Of a stretch of 64,000 nucleotides of DNA, positions 48,841-56,421 are shown one piece after another. Position 1 is the stretch's first letter. Each line of letters begins with the position of its first letter. A program made the position numbers and the translations under genes. The notes under the pieces are model-generated. The model saw only the letters and a program-made list of their open reading frames with translations. It was not told where the DNA came from and searched no databases. Location of the stretch: assembly GCA_030538115.1 (NCBI GenBank), contig JAUNUP010000006.1, forward strand, positions 1 through 64,000. Direction: 5' to 3'. Origin of the DNA: Dermatophilus congolensis. Lineage in GTDB: Bacteria; Actinomycetota; Actinomycetes; Actinomycetales; Dermatophilaceae.

Positions 48841-50628
48841 GTGGTCGATGACGGCGAAGGCACAGCGGCGGCTCCGCGCGTAGGCGCCGAGCTCGTCGCG
48901 GTCGTCATCGGGCCCACCGCCGCCCACGCCTGGGGCGCGCCGCCCACTCCGCGGGTCGCCGTGGTGGGAAACGGGGTTCGCGAACGCGTCGATCCGGCTG
49001 GTGCCCTCGACCTCGTCGCCTGGATCGAAGCGCAGCGCCACCCTCGTTGGGTGTGGTGGTCGGCCGAAGGGACCGCGCGGCCGTTCGTGTCCGCCGGACT
49101 CACGTTCGCGCGCGCCTGGGACATCACCGAAGCCCATCGCCTCATCACCGGCGGCTGGCACGCCGACCCCGGAGTCGCGTGGGCTGCCGCGCACGGCCTG
49201 CCACTCGACTCCGTACCTGCTGCGCCCAGCGATGATCTGTTCGACGTTCTCGCTGGTGACAGTGGAGATTCGCCGCCGTCGACCCACGGTATGGGCGAAG
49301 CCGACGCGGCCGACAACCCGGAGCCCACGGTCCGACCTGACGGCCACCTCCGGCCCGATGCCGCGGCCGGAACATGGCAGATCACCGACGAGCGCCTCCT
49401 CGCCTGGGCCGACACGCTCATCGCCTGCGCCACGGCCCAACACGAGACTGCGCAACGCATCTCACCCAGGCTCGTCGCCACGATCCACGCCGAATCCGCC
49501 GCCGCGGTGCTGTGCGAAGAGCTGCGCCGCGACGGGCTGCCCGTCGACCGCCCCACGCTCACCGCCATCGTCGAGCCGATGTGCGGCCCGCCCGCCACCC
49601 GCGACGCCCCCGTTCTGGCCCTCGTGCCCGGCCACGAGCACACCGACCTGCGCAATCCCGCGCAGGTGCGCGACATGCTCGGGTCGGTCGGCATCGACGT
49701 GCCGAACACGCGCAAGTACACCCTTCAAGCGTTTCGCGACGTACACCCCGTCGTGCCCGCGCTGCTCGAATGGCGCAAGCACGAACGCATCGCCACCACG
49801 TACGGGCTGCGCTGGATGCAGGAGCACATCGGCGACGACGATCGCCTCCGCGGAGGGTGGCGCGCCAGCGACGGCGCCGCCGGGCGGATGACGGCCGAGG
49901 CCGGGCTGCACAACCTGCCCGCGGCGTTGCGCCCCGGGATCGCCGCCCATGACGGGCACGTGTTCGTGCGCGCCGACCTCGGGCAGATCGAGCCGCGCGT
50001 GCTCGCAGTCGTCTCCGGAGACAGGGCGCTCGCCGCGGCGACGCAGTCCGACGACCTCTACGCGCCCGTCGCCGAACGCCTCGGCGTCGACCGTGCCACT
50101 GCGAAGATCGCTGTGCTCGCGGCGATGTACGGACAGCGGAGTGGCGCCGCGGGCCAGGCACTCAAGGGCCTGGAGCGCGCCTACCCCGTGGCGATGCGGC
50201 ACCTCGACGAGGCCTACGCCGCCGGAACCCGCGGGGATTCGCTGCGCACCTACGGAGGTCGGCTCATCGTCACCAGCCGTCTCCCCACCCAACCGCAGAC
50301 GCAGCCAGACCCGCGCACCTCCGACCCCGGGTTCATCGCCGCGCGAGGCAGATTCGCCCGCAACGCGATCATCCAAGGCGCCGCTGCGGAGCTGTTCAAA
50401 GCCTGGGCCGCCACCGTTCGGGCCGCGACGCGCGAGCACGGGGCCGAGATCGTCCTGTGTCTGCACGACGAGCTGCTCGTGCACACTCCCGAGCGTCACG
50501 CCGACGCCACGGCGCAGGCGGTGGGGCGTGCGCTCACCGACGCTGCACGTCGTTGGTCCGGGGGCGCGCCGGTGCGCTTCGTCTCCGATACGTCGGTCGT
50601 GCACCGGTGGAGCGAGGCCGAGCACTGA
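48841..50628 (+). CDS. Bifunctional 3'-5' exonuclease/PolA-like DNA polymerase
   Basis: This 595-residue protein has a degenerate exonuclease region and a family A polymerase domain. Motif A is ADLGQIEPRV near residue 380. The O-helix region RATAKIAVLAAMYGQ has the R-K-Y-G set. Motif C is the HDE of LCLHDELL near residue 545. It lacks the 5' nuclease of PolA and is shorter. Such stand-alone polymerases are widespread in actinobacteria; their role in repair is unproven. GTG at 48841 is a reasonable start, 30 bp after the HNH stop. Confidence 0.9.
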   Translation: MVDDGEGTAAAPRVGAELVAVVIGPTAAHAWGAPPTPRVAVVGNGVRERVDPAGALDLVAWIEAQRHPRWVWWSAEGTARPFVSAGLTFARAWDITEAHRLITGGWHADPGVAWAAAHGLPLDSVPAAPSDDLFDVLAGDSGDSPPSTHGMGEADAADNPEPTVRPDGHLRPDAAAGTWQITDERLLAWADTLIACATAQHETAQRISPRLVATIHAESAAAVLCEELRRDGLPVDRPTLTAIVEPMCGPPATRDAPVLALVPGHEHTDLRNPAQVRDMLGSVGIDVPNTRKYTLQAFRDVHPVVPALLEWRKHERIATTYGLRWMQEHIGDDDRLRGGWRASDGAAGRMTAEAGLHNLPAALRPGIAAHDGHVFVRADLGQIEPRVLAVVSGDRALAAATQSDDLYAPVAERLGVDRATAKIAVLAAMYGQRSGAAGQALKGLERAYPVAMRHLDEAYAAGTRGDSLRTYGGRLIVTSRLPTQPQTQPDPRTSDPGFIAARGRFARNAIIQGAAAELFKAWAATVRAATREHGAEIVLCLHDELLVHTPERHADATAQAVGRALTDAARRWSGGAPVRFVSDTSVVHRWSEAEH

Positions 50629-50730
50629 GCCGATTCCGCACGAAATCAGGGCGATTCGGCGATTCAGGTAGCGCAGGTCACACATCTCGGCAACGCTGTA
50701 GGGCACCACCGGACGACTCAGGGAGTGCCC

Positions 50731-51393
50731 ATGATCCTTCGCAGAGCAGCCGTCTCGACACTCGCCGCCGTGGCAATGGTGACGGCCCTCAGCGCCTGCG
50801 GCTCCGACGACAACGCCGCACCCGCAGCCACGAACGCCGCGACCACACAGACGGTCGACGTCACGACCGACACTGCCACCGACACGGCAGCGACAGTGGT
50901 CGCCCAGGCGAAGCTCGTCGATCCTTCGGGAGCGGAGAAGGGCACCGTCACCTTCACGGAAGCAGCGGGAGGCCTGGATGTCGCAGTTGAGGCCTCCGAC
51001 CTCTCCCCCGGCTTCCACGGGCTGCACGTACACGCCGTCGGCAAGTGCGAGCCCAACTCCCCGGACCCGGCCGATGCGAGCAAGACCGGCAACTTCCTCT
51101 CCTCCGGCGGCCACCTCGCCGGACAGGAGGGCGCGGGCCACCCCGACCACGTCGGCGACCTGCCCATGCTGCAGGTCGGCGCGAACGGCGAGGCCAAGCT
51201 CGATGCTCACACCGACCGTCTGACGAAGGAGCTGCTGCTCGATGCCGACGGGTCGTCGGTGATCGTGCACGAGAGCGACGACAACTACGCCAACATCCCC
51301 ACCCGGTACGCGGCCGGCGGGGCGGATGACGAGACCAAGAAGGCAGGCGACGCCGGAGCCCGCGCGCTCTGCGGCGTGGTCGAGGCCCCCTGA
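50731..51393 (+). CDS. sodC: Cu/Zn superoxide dismutase lipoprotein
   Basis: This 220-residue lipoprotein has a signal ending in LSAC, followed by an Ala/Thr-rich tether of about 35 residues. The SOD core has Cu ligands in HGLHVHAVGKC, the zinc/copper region with SGGHLAGQEGAGHPDHVGDLP, and the disulfide partner near the C-terminus (RALCGVV). It dismutates superoxide outside the membrane. ATG at 50731 has GGGAG upstream. Similar lipoprotein SodC enzymes occur in mycobacteria. Confidence 0.93.
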   Translation: MILRRAAVSTLAAVAMVTALSACGSDDNAAPAATNAATTQTVDVTTDTATDTAATVVAQAKLVDPSGAEKGTVTFTEAAGGLDVAVEASDLSPGFHGLHVHAVGKCEPNSPDPADASKTGNFLSSGGHLAGQEGAGHPDHVGDLPMLQVGANGEAKLDAHTDRLTKELLLDADGSSVIVHESDDNYANIPTRYAAGGADDETKKAGDAGARALCGVVEAP

Positions 51394-51409
51394 CCGATCC
51401 CGCACAGCA

Positions 51410-51448
51410 CGAAGGCCAGGCACTCCCCTCCGGGGGTCCTGGCCTTCG
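51410..51448. terminator. Hairpin terminator between sodC and the DoxX-like gene
   Basis: A perfect 11-bp stem (51410-51420 with 51438-51448, CGAAGGCCAGG pairing with CCTGGCCTTCG) plus CCCC/GGGG in the loop, 17 bp after the sodC stop. The genes converge, so it can serve both. Confidence 0.85.
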
Positions 51449-51465
51449 GCGCGACTGGCGTCAGA

Positions 51466-51867
51466 TCACTTGCGCAGCGAGTCGAGGATGATCGTGCCGG
51501 CAATGCCGAGCATGAACACGTCCTTGGCGACAGCCGTGCCCTCCTGGGTGGGGCGGATGCCGTCGACGGTCATGCCCGGGGTCTTGCGGTACATGTTGAG
51601 CAGGCCGCCACTGAACGCGGCGAGGCCGGCACCGGCGAGCCAGCCCGGCACGAGCGGGGCGAGCAGAGCGGCACCGAGCGCCATCTCGCCGTAGGAAATC
51701 GCCTTGCCGAACTGCTCGGCCGGCACGTCGGCGAGCGCGGGCACACCCACGGCGCCGGCGTCGCGCATGCCGGCGTAGGCCTCGACTGGCAGGTTCCGCT
51801 TGCCGAGACCGGCGTTCAGGATGAACAGTCCGGCGGCGAGACGGGCAGGGGCAGAGATGAAGCTCAT
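51466..51867 (-). CDS. DoxX-like small membrane protein
   Basis: This 133-residue protein has about four membrane helices and a DoxX-like N-terminus (SFISAPARLAAGLFILNAGLGK). ATG at 51867 is preceded by ACGAGGAAT. A much longer open frame extends upstream but is not hydrophobic and lacks a ribosome-binding site. DoxX relatives take part in membrane redox balance in some actinobacteria. Its position next to sodC hints at oxidative stress, but this is weak. Confidence 0.82.
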   Translation of the reverse strand: MSFISAPARLAAGLFILNAGLGKRNLPVEAYAGMRDAGAVGVPALADVPAEQFGKAISYGEMALGAALLAPLVPGWLAGAGLAAFSGGLLNMYRKTPGMTVDGIRPTQEGTAVAKDVFMLGIAGTIILDSLRK

Positions 51868-52100
51868 CAGAATTCCTCGTTCTATCGGAGTTGGCCTGGG
51901 CGCCCCGAGGCGAGGGGCTTGTTGACGGTTCAACCACCAATCATGCCTGATTCTTCCCGGCTTGTCTCGCCTTCTCATCCTCGGCAGCAACAAGACCGCA
52001 TCAAAGGGATTGCCCGGCAATCGGTCTCCAACTGGACACTCGACCAATCCGCTCCCCTACGATGTAGCGCGCCGCAATTCGCATCAGGGGAGGAGAAGCG

Positions 52101-52235
52101 ATGAGCGACAACCAACTCGACGTGTTCCACGGTGAAGACGTGGCCGCCGTGACACCCGCCCTCGAGGGCATCGAGGTACGAGACGACGCCGAGCCCGCCG
52201 ACGCCGGCGGCGAGTGCACGAGGGGACACGACTGA
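52101..52235 (+). CDS. Small acidic protein upstream of the amidase
   Basis: This 44-residue ORF (SDNQLDVFHGEDVAAVTPAL at its start) is acidic, with a strong ribosome-binding site (GGGGAGGAG, 5 bp before ATG). Its stop shares one base with the amidase ATG (TGATG), so the two are clearly co-translated. I recognise no family. The arrangement of a tiny ORF directly before a lysin resembles phage gene order. A single gene pair cannot establish a prophage. Confidence 0.6.
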   Translation: MSDNQLDVFHGEDVAAVTPALEGIEVRDDAEPADAGGECTRGHD

Positions 52236-53101
52236 TGGCGGGCACGTACCGAGGCCTGCGCACCCGCGCGCAGGTGGGGCTGCGGCGCCAGAAGTCGGTG
52301 AGCCGCAACATCTCTCCCGGCGGGAGCAACGGCGGCGTGACGATCCATTACGGAGGCGGCCGCGTCGGCATCACCCCCGCCTCGCCGCATTCGCGCTGCG
52401 AGCAGGTGTGGCGTGACTGGCAGGTCTTTCACATGAACACCCGCGGCTGGGCCGACATCGCCTACACGGGCGCGTTCTGCCAGCACGGATACGCCCTGGC
52501 CGGGCGCGGATCGGGCGTGCGCACCGCCGCTCAGGGCTCGAACGAGGGCAACTTGCGCTCGTACGCCGTGGCCTTCATCGGAGGCGAGGGCGACACCCCG
52601 AGCCAAGACGCCTACGCGGCGCTCGACTGGTGGATCATCGCGCTGCGCGCCTCCGGCGCCGGGCCGCGCGTGTGGGGACACCGCGACTGGTCGTCGACCT
52701 CCTGCCCCGGCACGACCCTGCTCGGCGCCGCCCGCGCCCGCGACCGCGCGACGATCGCGAACCCGACGCGCACGAGTGCGGCACGACCTCCCCGGCCGGC
52801 GGGGGTGCCCGCGCTGCTGCGGGAGGACGGAGTGGCCGGGCCCGCGACCTTCGACGCCCTCGTCTGGTACACCCGCGGTGACCGTGGCAGGGGCCTGACC
52901 CGCGACAACGTGCGCGACATCGAGACCTGGGCCGCCCGCCCCCGCAACGGCGTGCTCGACGTGCACGACATTCGCGCGATCCAACGCAAGGTCGGCGCAC
53001 GCATCGACGGCGACTGGCCCCGCACCAACGGCGACAAGTCGAACACGACTCTGGCCCTGCAACGCTTCCTCAACCGACGCATCCGCCAGATGGCCGGCTA
53101 G
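52235..53101 (+). CDS. Endolysin-like N-acetylmuramoyl-L-alanine amidase (PGRP fold) with C-terminal binding module
   Basis: This 288-residue protein has an amidase_2/PGRP-like domain at residues 25-175. Putative Zn ligands are His in VTIHYGG and His in VWGHRDW, with the CPG of SSTSCPGTTL, as in phage amidases. The C-terminal 110 residues hold a peptidoglycan-binding-like module. There, REDGVAGPATFDAL and RDNVRDIETWAARPRNGVLD precede AIQRKVGARIDGDW. A similar block ends the Rpf-like protein at 58.2 kb. No signal peptide is visible. Its 3' end carries the left copy of the 29-bp direct repeat, and vsr overlaps it by 32 bp on the opposite strand. Confidence 0.85.
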   Translation: MAGTYRGLRTRAQVGLRRQKSVSRNISPGGSNGGVTIHYGGGRVGITPASPHSRCEQVWRDWQVFHMNTRGWADIAYTGAFCQHGYALAGRGSGVRTAAQGSNEGNLRSYAVAFIGGEGDTPSQDAYAALDWWIIALRASGAGPRVWGHRDWSSTSCPGTTLLGAARARDRATIANPTRTSAARPPRPAGVPALLREDGVAGPATFDALVWYTRGDRGRGLTRDNVRDIETWAARPRNGVLDVHDIRAIQRKVGARIDGDWPRTNGDKSNTTLALQRFLNRRIRQMAG

Positions 53102-53555
53102 GGGGCGTCGCGGTCGGCTTCGTTCCACCAGAACCGCGCTGCGAAACGACACTCCGCTCGATCCGGTCGGCGACGAGTGCGACATCTTCGTGCTCCCAGA
53201 ATCGCAACACCGTCCACCCCGCCTCGGTCAGCCACTGGGTCGTCTCGATGTCACGGGCGCGGTTCTCGCGAACCTTCTGCTCCCAGAAGGAGGCGTTGGT
53301 CTTCGACGCGGTGTGATGATCCGGGCAGCCGTGCCAGAAGCAACCGTCGAGGAACACGGCCACACGCAACCGCGGAAAGACCAGGTCGGCACGGCGACGA
53401 AGCCCCGGAACGGGCGCGCGATCGACGTAGTAGCGCAGACCCCGACGGTGCACTTCTCGACGTACGGCCAACTCGAGCCGAGTGTCCCTTCCACGGTTAC
53501 TCTGCATGCTGCGCCGAACACCCGGCGAAGCCGCCCACGACCCCAAGTCGCTCAT
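53070..53555 (-). CDS. vsr: Vsr-type (very short patch repair) DNA mismatch endonuclease
   Basis: This 161-residue endonuclease nicks beside T:G mismatches arising from deaminated 5-methylcytosine. Family motifs are the N-terminal RSMQSNRGRDTRLELAVRR, the catalytic strand RADLVFPRLRVAVFLDGCFWHGC, and FWEQKVRENRARD. Its final 15 residues lie within or beyond the left direct repeat and are read from the amidase 3' end, so this tail is non-native. ATG at 53555 was chosen; ATG at 53621 would overlap the divergent methyltransferase. Vsr genes typically travel with C5-methyltransferases. Confidence 0.9.
   Translation of the reverse strand: MSDLGSWAASPGVRRSMQSNRGRDTRLELAVRREVHRRGLRYYVDRAPVPGLRRRADLVFPRLRVAVFLDGCFWHGCPDHHTASKTNASFWEQKVRENRARDIETTQWLTEAGWTVLRFWEHEDVALVADRIERSVVSQRGSGGTKPTATPPSRPSGGCVG
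53089..53117 (+). repeat. Left direct repeat of the restriction-modification island
   Basis: This 29-bp copy includes the last codons and stop of the amidase gene. It matches 55702-55730 with one mismatch (G here at 53093, A at 55706). The 24 bases 53094-53117 are identical. The left copy contains GCCGGC at 53093-53098. Confidence 0.85.
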
Positions 53556-53611
53556 GTGTTCGACCAGCGCGCCTCTCTTCCGATCCACCGATTCGACTCT
53601 AGGATGGATAC

Positions 53612-54730
53612 ATGAGTCCACGCCACACCCTGATCGACCTGTTCGCAGGTTGCGGCGGCATGACTGTCGGCTTCATGCAGGAGGGGTTCACCCCCGTGCT
53701 CGCGGTCGAGTTCGACCGGGCTGCCGCGTCGACGTACGCGATGAACTTCGGTGAAGACCACACGTTCTACGGCGACATTCAAGACCTCGACTCCAACGAC
53801 ATCCCGATGGCCGATGTCGTGATCGGTGGCCCTCCGTGTCAGGGCTTCTCGAACCTGGGCAGCAAAGACGTGAACGATCCGCGCAACAAGCTCTGGAAGG
53901 AGTACATCCGGGTCGTCAGAACCGCGCGCCCCAAGGTCTTCGTCTTGGAAAACGTCGAACGCTTCTCTCGGAGCACCGAGTTCGAATTGCTTCTCGCCGA
54001 GGCTCGTCCGGGTGGGCTGCTCGAGGAGTACGAGATCCGTTGGCGCGTGATGCTCGCGGCCGACTACGGCGTCCCGCAGCGAAGGCCGCGGACGATCCTC
54101 ATCGGCTCACGGGTGGGTGCCATCGAATTGCCCGAACCGACTCACAGCAAAGACGCCTCCGTGGTGGGCACTCGGCCCTGGGTGACCCTGCGCGAACGGA
54201 TCGCGGGACTGCCGGAGAAGCCCGAGACCACGGAGCTCCCCGCGCGGACGACTTCGGTTTTCGACGAGTCCATCGCGGGACCGTTCACGGAGGCCGAACT
54301 CCACTTCGGACGCAACCCGCGCCCATTGTCGCTTGCGCGCTATGACCACGTCCCGCCCGGAGGCGGTCGCTTCGACCTCCCCGATGAGCTGCTGCCTCGT
54401 TGCTGGCGCGAGAAGAAGACCGGCACAACCGACGTGATGGGGCGGATGAGGTGGGACGCCCCGTCACTGACCATTCGCACAGAGTTCTTCAAGCCGGAGA
54501 AGGGTGCCTACCTTCATCCACAGTGGGACGCGGACGATCCGTCACGGCGCGTGAACCGAGTGATCACTCACATGGAAGCGGCCCGAATCCAGGACTTTCC
54601 CTCGTGGTTCCAGTGGTGCGGCACGAAGACTCAGATCGCACGACAGATCGGCAACGCAGTCCCGCCCGGCCTGGCTGCAGCCGTCGCGAGGCAGATCACG
54701 ATGGCGATTGAGCAGCGCGAGGCAGCCTGA
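53612..54730 (+). CDS. DNA (cytosine-5) methyltransferase
   Basis: This 372-residue C5-methyltransferase has the ordered motifs: I (LIDLFAGCGGMTVGF), IV with catalytic Cys (GGPPCQGFS near residue 73), VI (FVLENVER), VIII (QRRPRTILIG), and C-terminal IX-X (RQIGNAVPP). It would protect DNA against the downstream endonuclease and supply substrates for Vsr. The start is ATG 53612 after AGGATGG. The target-recognition region between VIII and IX gives no direct clue to specificity. Confidence 0.95.
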   Translation: MSPRHTLIDLFAGCGGMTVGFMQEGFTPVLAVEFDRAAASTYAMNFGEDHTFYGDIQDLDSNDIPMADVVIGGPPCQGFSNLGSKDVNDPRNKLWKEYIRVVRTARPKVFVLENVERFSRSTEFELLLAEARPGGLLEEYEIRWRVMLAADYGVPQRRPRTILIGSRVGAIELPEPTHSKDASVVGTRPWVTLRERIAGLPEKPETTELPARTTSVFDESIAGPFTEAELHFGRNPRPLSLARYDHVPPGGGRFDLPDELLPRCWREKKTGTTDVMGRMRWDAPSLTIRTEFFKPEKGAYLHPQWDADDPSRRVNRVITHMEAARIQDFPSWFQWCGTKTQIARQIGNAVPPGLAAAVARQITMAIEQREAA

Positions 54731-54790
54731 CCCTGTGGATACGTGCGGCGTCGACGCTCGATGCTGCTCTCGCAGGGTTACCGTCAGTGA

Positions 54791-55642
54791 GTGGACACCC
54801 TCTTCGATCCGGCCGACAACTCGGGATCTTCCGTCGCGCGATTCACCTCTGACCCGGACATTGCGCATGTCGCAATGGAATTGAGGACTCACGGCAACCT
54901 TGTGGAGATCCTCGGCGCCTGCATACGCACAGCATTGGACGAGATCATCGACACCGCGCGTACCGGCCGTTGGGAACTCGAACAGTGCGGCGATCAGGAG
55001 AAGGCATACCTGGGTGTCAAGATCGAGAATGTAGTCCGCGGACGCTTCGAGCTGGCTCCGGCCCGGAGAAAGGCCCCGGACTACGAGATCGCCGGTATCG
55101 ACGTCGACTGCAAGTGGACGAAAAACATGTGGCAGTGGTCCATTCCGACGGAGGCCGAGGGCATCATCTGTCTCCTCCTCCATGCTGATGATGCAAAGTC
55201 CACGTTTTGCGCCGGGCTCCTACGCATACAATCCGACCTGCTCAATCCCGGCGCCAACAAGGATCAGAAGCGGACCATCCGCAAGGACGCGCGTGGGGAG
55301 ATCGAATGGCTCTGCAGGCCGGGCAGCCCGCTCCCGAACAACTTTCTTCTCCACATGGACAGCACAGACCGCGACGCGATTCTGGCTCATCGCGGCGGCG
55401 ACGCCCGTCTGTGTGAGTTGTTCAGGAGGCATCCGGGCGTCCTCATAAAGCGCCACACGATCGAGAGCCTGTCTCAGCAAGTCGACGCCACCCGACGCGC
55501 ACGTGCAACACGAGAGGTGTTGGGGCCGGAGGGGTTCGAAGTCCTCAACGGCCACTGGAAGGCTGACAAGGCTCGCGCCCTCGAACTCGGTGGCCCGGCG
55601 CTCCACGACAGCACCGACTGGGTGTGCCTACCGTCTCGCTGA
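54791..55642 (+). CDS. NaeI-like type II restriction endonuclease
   Basis: This 283-residue protein resembles NaeI-family type II endonucleases, which cut GCCGGC. The PD-(D/E)xK site is visible as Glu in KIENVV, Asp in APDYE, and D-C-K in IDVDCKW. The Asp-to-DCK spacing of 9 residues matches NaeI as I recall it. The SIPTEAEGIICLLLHADD strand also fits. A C-terminal DNA-binding domain follows from about residue 165. The GTG start at 54791 is 60 bp after the methyltransferase. The assignment comes from remembered alignments; sequence specificity is inferred. Confidence 0.72.
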   Translation: MDTLFDPADNSGSSVARFTSDPDIAHVAMELRTHGNLVEILGACIRTALDEIIDTARTGRWELEQCGDQEKAYLGVKIENVVRGRFELAPARRKAPDYEIAGIDVDCKWTKNMWQWSIPTEAEGIICLLLHADDAKSTFCAGLLRIQSDLLNPGANKDQKRTIRKDARGEIEWLCRPGSPLPNNFLLHMDSTDRDAILAHRGGDARLCELFRRHPGVLIKRHTIESLSQQVDATRRARATREVLGPEGFEVLNGHWKADKARALELGGPALHDSTDWVCLPSR

Positions 55643-55701
55643 ATCACAATGGGACACGAGCGCCTGCAGTCGCATTGCCACGAAAGAACCTCAACGCAGC
55701 C

Positions 55702-55730
55702 GATGACCGGCTAGGGGGCGTCGCGGTCGG
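55702..55730 (+). repeat. Right direct repeat of the restriction-modification island
   Basis: This copy matches 53089-53117 apart from A at 55706. The bases preserve an ATG-ACC-GGC-TAG reading, mimicking the amidase's Met-Ala-Gly-stop as Met-Thr-Gly-stop. The mismatch changes GCCGGC to ACCGGC. Confidence 0.85.
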
Positions 55731-55830
55731 TCGACCGCTTGCGTTCCGCTCACCCTCGGCGCCGTCGTGACGATGGTGGTGGTGAAGCGTCGCCTCGGCG
55801 ACATCGACATCGATGCCTTCGAGGAGCGAA

Positions 55831-56421
55831 ATGACTTACCCGGCATGGCACCTGCCCGTCACAGGCGGCTACATCGGCGGAATCGCCAACCAGGCCGACG
55901 GGCCCGACGTGCTGTTCCTTCCCGGAGCCGGCACCTCGGCCGGCACGTGGGCGCCCGTGTTCGATCAGCTCGCCGAACTGCACGTGGTCGCGCTCGACCG
56001 TCGCGGAGTGGCACAGAGCATCGACGCACCCGTGCTCGAGGACTGGGCTGCGTGGCGCGATGCCGTACACGTCATCGAGTCGATGTTCCTCGAGCGCCCT
56101 GTGCTCGTGGGACACAACTCCGGCGCGACCATCGCCCTGACGGTCGCGACCGAGCGCCCCGACCTCGTCTCCGCGGTCGTCGCGCTCGACACGGTCGCAC
56201 CGAGTGCCGACAACCCGATGAGCTTCGCCCAGCCGGAGGGTGTGCGAGTCGTCTCCGCCGACGAGGCGGAGCGCCGCCGTAGCCCGCACCCGGACGTGCG
56301 AGTCGTCTGCGTCGAAGGAGGCCACCGGGCGCACCACTCATACCCGGACGATGTCGCGGCGATCATCCGGTCCGTGACCGAGGCAGGTGCGTACGCGTTC
56401 AGCGCCCGAGCGCGCGCGTGA
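55831..56421 (+). CDS. Short alpha/beta hydrolase
   Basis: This 196-residue protein has the alpha/beta-hydrolase core: the oxyanion loop FLPGAGTSAG, the nucleophile elbow GHNSGA with Ser near residue 98, and the terminal His in GGHRAHH. The lid and the segment that normally carries the acid are almost absent, since TVAPSADN runs quickly into the last strand. Typical relatives are 250-300 residues, so it may be internally deleted. ATG at 55831 follows GAGGAGCGA. It lies just outside the island and overlaps the convergent GDPD gene by 23 bp. Confidence 0.8.
   Translation: MTYPAWHLPVTGGYIGGIANQADGPDVLFLPGAGTSAGTWAPVFDQLAELHVVALDRRGVAQSIDAPVLEDWAAWRDAVHVIESMFLERPVLVGHNSGATIALTVATERPDLVSAVVALDTVAPSADNPMSFAQPEGVRVVSADEAERRRSPHPDVRVVCVEGGHRAHHSYPDDVAAIIRSVTEAGAYAFSARARA

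Larger units (their letters stand above)
53118..55730. mobile_element. Restriction-modification island flanked by 29-bp direct repeats
   Basis: This unit of about 2.6 kb carries vsr, a C5-methyltransferase and a NaeI-like endonuclease and nothing else. It sits exactly between the direct repeats at 53089-53117 and 55702-55730. No integrase, transposase or terminal inverted repeat is visible inside. Duplication of the 3' end of the amidase gene at the far edge resembles att-site duplication, but the mechanism is unknown. Confidence 0.7.

Noticed and set aside
52101..53101. Remnant prophage
   Set aside because: Only a lysin-like amidase and one small ORF. No holin, structural, portal or integrase gene is near, and the amidase could be a host gene.
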